A DNA stretch of 20,399 nucleotides from CAZPMT01 sp964587655 (GTDB taxonomy: Bacteria > Hydrogenedentota > Hydrogenedentia > Hydrogenedentales > SLHB01): assembly GCA_964587655.1 (NCBI GenBank), contig CAZPMT010000099.1:1-20399 (forward strand), in the 5' to 3' direction. The position numbers were made by a program, and so were the translations under genes. A model generated the notes under the pieces. It saw nothing but the letters and a program-made list of their open reading frames with translations. It was not told the origin of the DNA and made no database searches. Below, in pieces: positions 1 through 7,499 of the stretch; position 1 is the stretch's first letter; every line of letters begins with the position of its first letter.

Positions 1-4
1 CTAG

Positions 5-20
5 CCCCCTTCAAAGGGGG
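5..20. repeat. Short G/C inverted repeat at left edge
   Basis: CCCCCT at 5-10 pairs perfectly with AGGGGG at 15-20 around a TCAA loop, just upstream of the first gene. It could be the terminator hairpin of a gene left of the window or one unit of a dispersed palindromic repeat. There is no T-tract after it, so a classical terminator is not well supported. The rest of 1-40 holds only a weak Shine-Dalgarno (GGAAAGG at 24-30). Confidence 0.4.
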
Positions 21-40
21 AATGGAAAGGCTTCGACACA

Positions 41-2992
41 ATGAGCAAATGGGCTTGTCTGTTGGCTGTGGTATTGTTTGCGGCGGGTTTCGCCGGAGTG
101 GGGGCTGCTATGGAATCGACTGTACCTGAGAAGGTGTATGAGGGCGAGTTGGTGCGGTATCCGGGGCCGTGGGCGTTTCTGTTGGGTAAGGCGGGGATCA
201 TCCTGGTGAGCGATCAGGAACTCGAGGACCTGGCGGACCCGGATAAGGCGATCAACATGTCATTGACGTTCGACCACGTCGAGAAGAGTCTGCGGCAGGT
301 CTGCGAGGAGGCGAAGGCGGGCGGGGCGCAGACGCTCATGGTGGCGTTCGATCACTTCTTCGTGCAGTACCGGCCGGGACAGGACAAGCCGCGGACGCTG
401 ATGCCGGATATGGACGCTTATATCGAGCGGATCGCGAAGGTGGGCAAGTTCGCGGAATCTTACGGGCTCGGCCTCGAACTGAGCCTGCTAAGCCCGCTCG
501 AGATCGGGCCGGGATATCGCGCCGCGACGGGCGAATCGGGCCTGTGGATGCATTACCGCAAGGGCCTGCGCGACCCGCAATCCGGCAAGTACAGCGTGCA
601 ACTCTGGCAGCAGAAGCGGTGGGTGAACAACAAGGGGCCGATCGACGTCGAGGACGCGGGGCTGCGCGTGTTCGCGTTTCGGGAAAGCGTCGTGAACGGA
701 ACGCCGTATCGCGTGGTGACGCCGGAATCGATCGTCGAGATCACGGATACGGCGCAGGTCGAGCGATACGAATCTATCAAGACGGGCGTCGCGCAACGCG
801 TGCGCGTGTTTGGCGAAGGGCGCACCGATATCGGCGGCTTGGACCGCGTCCTCGTGGTGCAGCAGTACCGCGCGCCGGAGATGGACTATTTCAGCGGCCA
901 GGCGTTGCCGTTCCTGAAGGGCCTCGTGGACAAGTACGCGGCGGCGGGCGTGAAACTGAACGGCCTCTATGCCGATGAGATGCACATCCAGCAGGACTGG
1001 GCGTATTTCGGACATCACGACCATGGCGAGTTCGCGTTGCGGTACGTCAGCCCGGGCTTCGCTAAACGGTTTGCGGAGAGGTATGGCGCGGAGTACAAGG
1101 ACTTCGCGAAGTACCTGATCTATTTCGTGCATGGCCAGGAGGATTTCGCGCCGGATCTCAACGCAAAGGAGGGGATCATGCACGTGTTCGGTCCGACGCC
1201 GGAGGCCATCCGCGCGACCGCCCTGTTCCGTTCGCGATACTACAAGCTGCTTCAGGACGGCGTCGTCGATCTGTTCGCCGAGGCAAAGCGCCACGCGGAA
1301 CAGCGCATGGGGCATCGTCTCGAAGCGCGCGCGCACGCTACGTGGGCGGAAAGCCCTACCATCGACCACTGGAACGTCGGACAGGATAGCCACGCGCGCA
1401 ACCAGTATGAATACACGTCGAACTTCGTGTGGTCGTGCACGGTACATCAGGCGGCCTCGGCCTGCCACGACTATTTCAAGTGGGGCGATTTCCTGACAGG
1501 CAACGGCAACGACCACGCGGAAGGCGGCTGGCTGGACCGGGACTACTTCGCGCTGGCGCTGGCGTGCTCGACGGGCATCCTGAACGACGTCCCGTATTCC
1601 TACGCGGCGCACTGGGGCATGCCCGGCCCGTTAAGCCAGCGTCGCATGTCTCTCGTGAACGCGTATGGCGACGCGGGGTCGCCCCTGTTCGGCATCGTCC
1701 AGGACATGCAGCACCGCGACGTCGGCGTGTTGATGTTATATCCGCTGGATCTGGTCGCCGTCGAAGAGCGGTTCGGGAGTTGGATGACTCAGTACGGGTA
1801 CGCGAACATGATCACGCAGGCGAAGCTCCTCGAACGCGGAAAGGTGGCGGACGGCGCAATCGAACTTGCCGGACGACGCTTCACGACGCTCGCGACGCTG
1901 TTTGAACCGTTCCCGTCGAAGGCGTTGCTCGACATGATGCGCTCGTTTGTCGAAGGAGGCGGACGCGTGATCTGGTCGGGACCGGTTCCGGTGCTGAACG
2001 CCGAGGGCGAGAACACCTTGACGCCATGGCAGGATATGTTCGGTGTAGATTACGCGCCGGGTCTCGACGATGGTGTGATGGCTCCGGGCAAACAGGTCGC
2101 CTTCGACGGGCCACTGGCCAAGGTCTCGCCGCAGACGATCCTGACGGACTTCCTCGTGGACCGAATCTATCCCGTGACGCCGCGCGAGGGCACAAGCGTC
2201 GCGGCCCGCGTGAAGGAATACATCGTCGGCACGCACCGCGCCGCGGGCAAAGGCGCAGTGACTTTCCTCGGATACCGACCGCGCGACGATCAGTCCAAGA
2301 GCCTCGGCTACGAAATGCGGAACTGGTTCGAAGTGCTCGATGCCCTCGGCGCGTATCCGCCGACGGGACGCTTTGCGGACGCGAATGACAACACCGAATA
2401 CGTTTCGCGCACGACGCAGTATCTGGCGTGCAGATTCCCTAATGCGACGACCGCAATTGCGCCACATTTCCGCGAGACGGAGGAAAATTGGGGCGGAGGA
2501 TTCGCGCGCAAGCCCGAGGACGATCAGAAGTACATCGAAAAGTATCCGCCGCCGCCGGAAACGATCGAGTTGAAGGATTTCAAAGTCAACGGTCACGCGG
2601 TGACCTACAGCGGCCAGCAGGCCATGGCGTTCCGGGTCGACGCGCAAGGGAATCTCATCGCATTCGCCGGAAGCGGCGCAACGCGAATCGTAGTCGACGG
2701 ACGCGAGACGGTATTCGCGGACCAGCCTTTCGGACAAGTTGCGTGGGCGCCCGTGCCCGAAAACCGGCGCGTCCAGGGCGGGGCCGTCCTTCAACTCATG
2801 GCCTACGGAACCGGCACGCTGCGCATTCCGGCAACGTCGTTGCCCGAAGGGCTGGCCTTCGTGGCCCAAGGACCGAGACCGGGCAGCCGCGGCGACATAG
2901 TCCCCAGCCGCATCGAGAACGGCGCCTATGTGCTGACAATGACGCCGGAGATCTCCGGAAGGTGGATCTACGGCGCACCAGCCGCGAAATAG
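41..2992 (+). CDS. Large exported glycoside-hydrolase-like protein, family unassigned
   Basis: A 983-residue protein with a hydrophobic N-terminal signal segment (about residues 5-22, ending near GVGAAME), so it is probably exported. I do not recognise an exact family. The region to about residue 560 has the look of a TIM-barrel glycosidase: many aromatic residues and a strand-end motif LYADEM whose Glu313 would suit a catalytic acid/base. About residues 613-650 (TTLATLF, then FVEGGGRVIWSG) resemble the glutamine-amidotransferase-like trimerisation domain that follows the barrel in GH42-type beta-galactosidases. The C-terminal 350 residues look beta-rich and accessory. The ATG at 41 follows a weak GGAAAGG and precedes the signal sequence, so the start fits. 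The next gene begins 46 bp downstream on the same strand and is also an exported glycosidase, so the two probably form a unit for saccharide breakdown. The coding call is firm; the enzymatic role is inference. Confidence 0.8.
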   Translation: MSKWACLLAVVLFAAGFAGVGAAMESTVPEKVYEGELVRYPGPWAFLLGKAGIILVSDQELEDLADPDKAINMSLTFDHVEKSLRQVCEEAKAGGAQTLMVAFDHFFVQYRPGQDKPRTLMPDMDAYIERIAKVGKFAESYGLGLELSLLSPLEIGPGYRAATGESGLWMHYRKGLRDPQSGKYSVQLWQQKRWVNNKGPIDVEDAGLRVFAFRESVVNGTPYRVVTPESIVEITDTAQVERYESIKTGVAQRVRVFGEGRTDIGGLDRVLVVQQYRAPEMDYFSGQALPFLKGLVDKYAAAGVKLNGLYADEMHIQQDWAYFGHHDHGEFALRYVSPGFAKRFAERYGAEYKDFAKYLIYFVHGQEDFAPDLNAKEGIMHVFGPTPEAIRATALFRSRYYKLLQDGVVDLFAEAKRHAEQRMGHRLEARAHATWAESPTIDHWNVGQDSHARNQYEYTSNFVWSCTVHQAASACHDYFKWGDFLTGNGNDHAEGGWLDRDYFALALACSTGILNDVPYSYAAHWGMPGPLSQRRMSLVNAYGDAGSPLFGIVQDMQHRDVGVLMLYPLDLVAVEERFGSWMTQYGYANMITQAKLLERGKVADGAIELAGRRFTTLATLFEPFPSKALLDMMRSFVEGGGRVIWSGPVPVLNAEGENTLTPWQDMFGVDYAPGLDDGVMAPGKQVAFDGPLAKVSPQTILTDFLVDRIYPVTPREGTSVAARVKEYIVGTHRAAGKGAVTFLGYRPRDDQSKSLGYEMRNWFEVLDALGAYPPTGRFADANDNTEYVSRTTQYLACRFPNATTAIAPHFRETEENWGGGFARKPEDDQKYIEKYPPPPETIELKDFKVNGHAVTYSGQQAMAFRVDAQGNLIAFAGSGATRIVVDGRETVFADQPFGQVAWAPVPENRRVQGGAVLQLMAYGTGTLRIPATSLPEGLAFVAQGPRPGSRGDIVPSRIENGAYVLTMTPEISGRWIYGAPAAK

Positions 2993-3038
2993 CATACCGA
3001 ATCAAACGAATCGAACTGCTGAAAGAGAAGGAACCATT

Positions 3039-4412
3039 ATGAAGAGGCGTGATTTTCTGACGGAAGCCGGAGCCGGTATCTTGGGGGCGTCGACCTTGCT
3101 GCGCGCCTCCAATAGCCGTGCCGAGGATGGCAAGACGGACATGGACGCTGTCCGGAAACTCTTTGAGTCTGACAACCAGGCCGTAATGGAGTTGCTGGAA
3201 AAGGTCTATGACAAATGCGTGCTCGGGAAGGTATTTCCCCCGGAAGCGCCGTTGGAGCATAACTGGATTGCGCCGGGCGGCGGCTATCGCGGGCAATGGA
3301 TATGGGACACAATGTTTGTGGTGGACTTGCTGAGTATCCTTCCCGGCAAGGAGCAGGTCATTCGGGACGTGTTTCAGAACTACTGGGACTTCCAGCCGCG
3401 CTGGAATGCGCGGATGCCCGGCTACGCGCACGACATGATCCCGTGCATGATAGAGCCCGGAAAGAAAGACTGGGACAAGTTCCCGGCCTATTCGCAAATT
3501 CCCATACTCGCATGGGGACTGGAGCGGGTGTACCGTCGGAACGGCGACAAGAAACTGATCCGGCAATGTCTGGAACCGCTGGAACGCTTCCATGAGTGGT
3601 ATTGGCGAGAGCGGGACGTAACCGACATCGGACTGGTGGCCGTGGGTTCCTATAGCGGCGATATCCAGCACGCGCGGTTCGAGACGTTCGACTTCGAGTG
3701 TAATCTGGACGGCCTCAAACTGACGCCGCATCCTACGCGCAAGGGCGCGAATGAGGGCGCGTGGTACGGCGACATCTGCGCCGCGGGCAACACCGCGTAT
3801 CTGATCATGGGCGAAAAGGGGCTCGTCGCGCTCGCGGAAATCATGGGCGATGCGGCGATGGCGGCACGGCGCAAGACCCGAATCGAAAAAGCCGTCGAGG
3901 CGATGCGCGCGCACATGTGGGACGAAGCGGCGGGCACGTTCCTCTCCGTGAAGCGCGACACACTTGAAAAGGTGCCCGTGGCTACGATTGGCAGTTGGAT
4001 CCCGCTCACGGCCGGCGTCCCCACACCCGCCATGGCCAAGCGGATGGCCGAGGTGCTCGCAATGCCCAACTGGCAGACGCCGCTCCCCGTGGCAACCGTC
4101 GATCGCAACGACACGCGATGGAAGTCCGACGGCTTCTGGCGCGGCGACGTATGGCCCGCCACCAACTATCAGATCGCCAGCGGCCTCGCGGCCTATGGAC
4201 ACAAGGATCTTGCCGCGGCCATCTCCGACAAGACAGTGGCCAACGCTATCACAAACGGCATCAGCGAACGTTACGATTCGCTGTCCGGCAAGAGGCTCGG
4301 CGTACAGTACCTCGGTATGACCTGCACCACGATCACCATGATGCTCGACGGGCTATGCCAGGAGCACCGGCTGAGGTTGAAGGACAACAAGGGCCGGTCA
4401 ACCGCCAGGTAG
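3039..4412 (+). CDS. Tat-exported (alpha/alpha)6-barrel glycosidase, trehalase/GH63-like
   Basis: A 457-residue protein starting MKRRDFLTEAGAG, a twin-arginine-type leader (RRDFL) followed by a short hydrophobic stretch, so export through Tat is likely. The body has hallmarks of the six-hairpin glycosidases of the GH37/GH63/MGH1 group: YRGQWIWD near residues 83-90, with Asp90 a candidate general acid; the signature DGFWRGDVWPATNY near 365-378; and SERYDSLSG near the C terminus, where Glu410 matches the position of the family's catalytic base. Relatives hydrolyse trehalose, mannosylglycerate or glucosyl/mannosyl linkages; the substrate here cannot be read from sequence. The start is supported by AGAAGGA about 6-8 nt upstream. 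It lies 46 bp after another exported glycosidase-like gene and ends 29 bp from a convergent alpha-L-fucosidase. Family-level confidence is good, substrate unknown. Confidence 0.85.
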   Translation: MKRRDFLTEAGAGILGASTLLRASNSRAEDGKTDMDAVRKLFESDNQAVMELLEKVYDKCVLGKVFPPEAPLEHNWIAPGGGYRGQWIWDTMFVVDLLSILPGKEQVIRDVFQNYWDFQPRWNARMPGYAHDMIPCMIEPGKKDWDKFPAYSQIPILAWGLERVYRRNGDKKLIRQCLEPLERFHEWYWRERDVTDIGLVAVGSYSGDIQHARFETFDFECNLDGLKLTPHPTRKGANEGAWYGDICAAGNTAYLIMGEKGLVALAEIMGDAAMAARRKTRIEKAVEAMRAHMWDEAAGTFLSVKRDTLEKVPVATIGSWIPLTAGVPTPAMAKRMAEVLAMPNWQTPLPVATVDRNDTRWKSDGFWRGDVWPATNYQIASGLAAYGHKDLAAAISDKTVANAITNGISERYDSLSGKRLGVQYLGMTCTTITMMLDGLCQEHRLRLKDNKGRSTAR

Positions 4413-4441
4413 GTATCCCGCATGCTTATGTGACGTTCCCG

Positions 4442-5899
4442 TTACCTGGCTTCCCGGTGAATGGCGAACTCGGAGATGGCGGGACAGGCGGCAGCCTTGA
4501 CAATGCGCAGACGGACCTTATCGGTGGTGATGTCGTCGCCGCGCCACAGGCGGCGGTTGCCAATGGAAGCGCCCCTGGCGAATTCTCTCCAGTCTTTGCC
4601 GTCCCAGCGGTCCAAAGCCCAGTCATCCACGCGGAGGCCGAGAGGCAGATACTCGCGCAGGCTAATCACGTTGAATGTGATATTCCTACCCAGGTCGAGC
4701 GTGATGTCCGGCGTCAGTTCCGCATCGTCGGTGCACCAATAAGTGGCACGGTCTCCGTCGTTGACCCGCGAAGCCGCGTATTGTCCGTCATTGCCGCGTG
4801 TATTGCTGGCGAAAGCCTTTGCGCCCTGAGCAAGGTCCACGTCAAAGGTGGCCTTCAGCCACCGGCCGAATTCGCGCAACGAGGCCACATCATTTTCGTG
4901 GATGCGGCCACGCCGGTCTGGGGGAACGTTGAGCAGGAGCGACGCGCCGCGACCGACGGACTCAAGATACACCTTCTTCAAGTTCTCGGGGTCGCGAACC
5001 TTCTCATCTTCTTTGCCGTGATAGAACCAGCCGGGCCGGATGGACACGTCCACCTCGGCGGGAAGCCAGTATTGACCGTTCCGGTGGCCGTTTTCGGCTT
5101 CCTGGTAAACGGTCTGTCCCGGGCAGGGCGCCTGTCCGTTCAGACCGTGCGGGGTGTAGGTGGCCCAGCACGGGTCGCCTGCGTAGCCGCTTTCATTGCC
5201 CACCCACCGTATGTCCGGACCGATATCGCTGAACATCATGGCGTCCGGCTGGAGATCTCGAACGATCTGCCTTGTCACGTCCCATCCATAGTACGTGGCG
5301 CGGTCAATGTTCCGCTTCTCGCGGGCGCCGCCGTAGTACCCGTCCCCGCCGTTCGCGCCGTCGAACCAAACTTCAAAGATGGGGCCGTAGTTCGTCAGCA
5401 ATTCGCGGAGCTGGTTGCGGTAGTATTCGACATAGGCCGGGCGGCCATAGTCGGGGTGGTTGCGATCCCATGGGGACAGATACACGCCAAACTTGAGGCC
5501 CTGTTCGCGGCAAGCGTCGGATATTTCGCGCACCACGTCGCCCTTGCCGTCGCGCCACGGGCACTGGGCCACCGAATGCTCCGTGAACTTCGATGGCCAC
5601 AGGCAGAACCCGTCGTGGTGCTTGCACGTCAGGATGATCCCCTTCATGCCCGCTTCGCGCGCGATTCCGGCGATTTGGCCGGCATCGAAATCAGTGGGAT
5701 TGAAGAGAGCCGGTGATTCGTCGCCGTATCCCCATTCCTTATCCGTGAACGTGTTAACGGTGAAATGGACAAAGCCGCAAAACTCCAGCGCATGCCATTT
5801 CAACTGACGTTCATCCGGCAGAACGCCGTATGGTTTTGGCGGCTCAACCGCCGCAAGAATGGGACAAAGGGCCAAGATGCTCAGGAGCGTAGATGCCAT
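4442..5899 (-). CDS. Secreted alpha-L-fucosidase (GH29) with discoidin-like C-terminal domain
   Basis: A 485-residue GH29 enzyme that would release terminal alpha-L-fucose by a retaining mechanism, in the periplasm or outside the cell. Residues 1-18 (MASTLLSILALCPILAAV) form a signal peptide. The catalytic barrel shows the GH29 landmarks: WFGxFxH-like segment FCGFVHFTVNTF, the KHHDGFCLW motif near 93-101, and EVWFDGANG with Asp180 as the expected nucleophile. Residues from about 365 to the end resemble an F5/8 type C (discoidin) carbohydrate-binding domain (ASRVNDGDRATYW, ITLDLG). I chose ATG at 5899 because AAGGA lies 8 nt upstream; a GTG at 5902 immediately before it is the alternative. The adjacent upstream gene on the same strand is an exported alpha/beta hydrolase, and the intergenic gap carries a palindromic repeat (5943-5973), which may affect expression. 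Confidence in the function is high. Confidence 0.92.
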   Translation of the reverse strand: MASTLLSILALCPILAAVEPPKPYGVLPDERQLKWHALEFCGFVHFTVNTFTDKEWGYGDESPALFNPTDFDAGQIAGIAREAGMKGIILTCKHHDGFCLWPSKFTEHSVAQCPWRDGKGDVVREISDACREQGLKFGVYLSPWDRNHPDYGRPAYVEYYRNQLRELLTNYGPIFEVWFDGANGGDGYYGGAREKRNIDRATYYGWDVTRQIVRDLQPDAMMFSDIGPDIRWVGNESGYAGDPCWATYTPHGLNGQAPCPGQTVYQEAENGHRNGQYWLPAEVDVSIRPGWFYHGKEDEKVRDPENLKKVYLESVGRGASLLLNVPPDRRGRIHENDVASLREFGRWLKATFDVDLAQGAKAFASNTRGNDGQYAASRVNDGDRATYWCTDDAELTPDITLDLGRNITFNVISLREYLPLGLRVDDWALDRWDGKDWREFARGASIGNRRLWRGDDITTDKVRLRIVKAAACPAISEFAIHREAR

Positions 5900-5942
5900 C
5901 ACACGAATCCTTCTTGCCGTCAGTTAGCGGTTAATTTCCCAA

Positions 5943-5973
5943 CGCACAGTTTGTCAAGCGACGACAAACTGCG
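5943..5973 (-). repeat. Palindromic repeat, copy A (intergenic)
   Basis: CAGTTTGTC (5947-5955) and GACAAACTG (5963-5971) form a perfect 9-bp inverted repeat around the 7-nt loop AAGCGAC. The 25-base core is identical to copy B at 6383-6413. Outside the core the arms no longer pair (GCA on the left, CGA on the right). It sits between the stop of the alpha/beta hydrolase gene (5978) and the fucosidase start (5899), so it would fold in a shared transcript. No T-tract follows, so it is not an obvious terminator. Confidence 0.85.
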
Positions 5974-5977
5974 AGGA

Positions 5978-6913
5978 TCATTCTACACCATGAACAGAAA
6001 GTTGAGCGTCGAGCCAATCCGCCAGTTTCTCGATTTCCTCGCGCACCGTGGGCCATGAGTGGTCGCCGCCCTGTTTGACGATCAATTCGGCGGAGCCATT
6101 GACATTCCGTACCGCATCCACGAATTTCTGCGATTGTTGCATGGGGATGAGGGAATCGGCATCACCATGGATCAGCAGGAAAGGCGGAAGTCCCGGGCGG
6201 ACATGATAGACAGGCGATATGAGCTTTGCCGCATCCTCAATCTGCTGCTCCGGCTTTCCTGCGATGCCATCGCGAAACACAAGTTGCCCCTGCATCAAGT
6301 CAAGCCCGTACTTTTTCCCGTCCCAGTCCAGGAAATCCGTCGCGGGACAAAAGACGCCCACCGCTCGGACCTGCGTGCTGAACCACAGTTTGTCAAGCGA
6401 CGACAAACTGTGGCGCAACGGATCTTCCGCTTTGGGGTCGGCCGGTTCCGCACACGTTGCAGCCAGCAGCGCCAAGTGGCCACCCGCGGAAGCGCCAACC
6501 AATCCGAGACGATCCGGATCTATTGCATACTCAGCGGCATGCGCCTTTATGTACCGGATTCCGGTCCTTGTGTGATCCAACATCTGCTCGGCCGTAAACA
6601 GCGTAAGCGAGCCGGGACGTATGGCGAAAACGATGTAGCCGCGCCGGCACAGGACATCAAAGAAGCCGAACTTCCGATGCGCTTCAACCATGCCGCGGTC
6701 AGACTTCCATGCGCCGCTAGTGACACACGCTATCCCTAAACCTTTGCCCGGTCCCGCCGATGGTTTTGGCGTGAAGACATCCATCAGCAGGCCAATACCG
6801 TCCGGCTCTGCGTATACAACGTTCAAGGTCTGCTCATAGCTCAAGTCCTCATTCGCGAATGCGGCGACTCCGAGAGCCAATGTAATCGGCGCCATCCATT
6901 TGATGAATCTCAT
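5978..6913 (-). CDS. Exported alpha/beta hydrolase (esterase/lipase-like)
   Basis: A 311-residue alpha/beta-hydrolase-fold enzyme, probably a carboxylesterase or deacetylase acting outside the cytoplasm. Residues 1-20 (MRFIKWMAPITLALGVAAFA) form a signal peptide. The nucleophile elbow GASAGG gives Ser142, HGDAD near 249-253 supplies the acid (probably Asp253), and GGDHSW gives His285. I chose ATG at 6913 rather than the longer upstream reading (to 7102) because AAGGAG lies about 12 nt upstream, the signal peptide begins there, and the extension contains the promoter candidate. Residues 168-177 (HSLSSLDKLW) are encoded entirely by palindromic repeat copy B, in the stretch between the helix after the nucleophile and the next strand (VRAVGVF), where surface loops vary. 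Downstream lies GH29 fucosidase; a de-esterifying partner of glycosidases is a reasonable but unproven role. Confidence 0.88.
   Translation of the reverse strand: MRFIKWMAPITLALGVAAFANEDLSYEQTLNVVYAEPDGIGLLMDVFTPKPSAGPGKGLGIACVTSGAWKSDRGMVEAHRKFGFFDVLCRRGYIVFAIRPGSLTLFTAEQMLDHTRTGIRYIKAHAAEYAIDPDRLGLVGASAGGHLALLAATCAEPADPKAEDPLRHSLSSLDKLWFSTQVRAVGVFCPATDFLDWDGKKYGLDLMQGQLVFRDGIAGKPEQQIEDAAKLISPVYHVRPGLPPFLLIHGDADSLIPMQQSQKFVDAVRNVNGSAELIVKQGGDHSWPTVREEIEKLADWLDAQLSVHGVE
6383..6413 (-). repeat. Palindromic repeat, copy B, inside alpha/beta hydrolase gene
   Basis: CCACAGTTTGTC (6383-6394) and GACAAACTGTGG (6402-6413) are a perfect 12-bp inverted repeat around AAGCGAC. Read in the sense of the host gene it encodes HSLSSLDKLW (residues 168-177) without breaking the frame. 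The core is identical to copy A, 440 bp away, which is far beyond what two unrelated coding and noncoding sequences would share by chance. Confidence 0.92.
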
Positions 6914-7016
6914 GCGTCGTCTTATCTCCTTGCTCCTTGTTGCCGGGATCAATGGTAACACGTACAGACTGCCGCCGGCCCGTGGAATGTCGCGGTAGCG
7001 CCAAAGCCGGAGAGAT

Positions 7017-7044
7017 ATTGAAAGATGCCGGCATAGCGTGTCAA
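7017..7044 (-). promoter_or_regulatory. Candidate sigma-70-type promoter for alpha/beta hydrolase (and fucosidase)
   Basis: Read on the minus strand, TTGACA (7044-7039) matches the -35 consensus fully, and TTCAAT (7022-7017) matches 4 of 6 at -10, with a 16-bp spacer. Transcription would start near 7010, leaving a leader of about 95 nt before the ATG at 6913. This is consensus matching by eye only, and the sigma-factor preference of this organism is unknown. Confidence 0.4.
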
Positions 7045-7085
7045 GGGATCGATAGAAGGTCAGCGCTGTGCTCCGTCCAGGTTCC

Positions 7086-7115
7086 TTGCGCGTGAAGCTC
7101 AAATCCAGCTATACT
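7086..7115 (+). promoter_or_regulatory. Candidate sigma-70-type promoter for ybaB-fmt-rsmB cluster
   Basis: TATACT at 7110-7115 matches 5 of 6 positions of the -10 consensus; TTGCGC at 7086-7091 is a weak -35 at an 18-bp spacing. It points toward the GTG at 7176 and lies back to back with the minus-strand promoter candidate at 7017-7044. Leader length would be about 55 nt. Confidence 0.4.
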
Positions 7116-7175
7116 TTGACCGCGCGCAAGGTTTCCGCGCGATCTCGTCCGTGGTCGATAACGAATGGAGGCGCC

Positions 7176-7499
7176 GTGCTTAAAGGACTTGGAAACTTGC
7201 AGGGGATCTTGCGGCAAGCGTTGGACGTCAAGAACAAGATTGATGCGTTGAAGGACGTGCTCGCTAATGAGCGGGTCGAGGCGTCGTCGGGCGGGGGCAT
7301 GGTGAAGGTCGTCATGACGGGTAAGTTCGAAATCGAGTCTCTCAAGATTGACCCTGAGATCATCAACAAAGATGAGCCGGAAATGCTCGAAACGCTCGTT
7401 TCCGCCGCGATCAACGAGGCGGTTCGCAGAACGCAGGATTTGGTCAAGACCAAGATGGCGGAGCTCACCGGCGGGATGGATATTCCGGGACTGACCTAG
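7176..7499 (+). CDS. ybaB: YbaB/EbfC family nucleoid-associated protein
   Basis: A 107-residue protein of the usual YbaB/EbfC length. The family forms small dimeric DNA-binding proteins associated with the nucleoid. Features seen: an N-terminal helical stretch (LGNLQGILRQALDVKNKID), the central segment ASSGGGMVKVVMTGKFEIESLKI typical of the family (VEASSGGG, then V.V...G...), DPEIINKDEPEMLETLVSAAINEA, and a C-terminal glycine-rich tail. The GTG start at 7176 is chosen because TGGAG lies 5-6 nt upstream and the protein aligns from there; a longer in-frame reading to 7068 would cover the promoter candidate. The stop TAG shares its last base with the GTG start of fmt (TAGTG), so translation is probably coupled. 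ybaB more often sits beside dnaX and recR; placement before fmt is less usual. Confidence 0.9.
   Translation: MLKGLGNLQGILRQALDVKNKIDALKDVLANERVEASSGGGMVKVVMTGKFEIESLKIDPEIINKDEPEMLETLVSAAINEAVRRTQDLVKTKMAELTGGMDIPGLT

Noticed and set aside
488..1612. Long minus-strand open frame (374 codons) inside the 983-residue gene
   Set aside because: It is antisense to a gene with a signal peptide and coherent protein sequence. Its translation is Arg/His/Val-rich without domain features, as expected of the reverse of GC-rich codons.
1736..4202. Two long minus-strand open frames (419 and 468 codons) under the first two genes
   Set aside because: Antisense to recognised coding regions, Arg-rich, crossing gene boundaries, with no motif.
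3995..5716. Plus-strand open frame of 573 codons
   Set aside because: It overlaps the end of the GH63-like gene and runs antisense through most of the GH29 fucosidase; the fucosidase motifs decide the strand.
6914..7102. Longer N terminus for the alpha/beta hydrolase
   Set aside because: The extension lacks a ribosome-binding site, would bury the signal peptide and covers a good promoter candidate.
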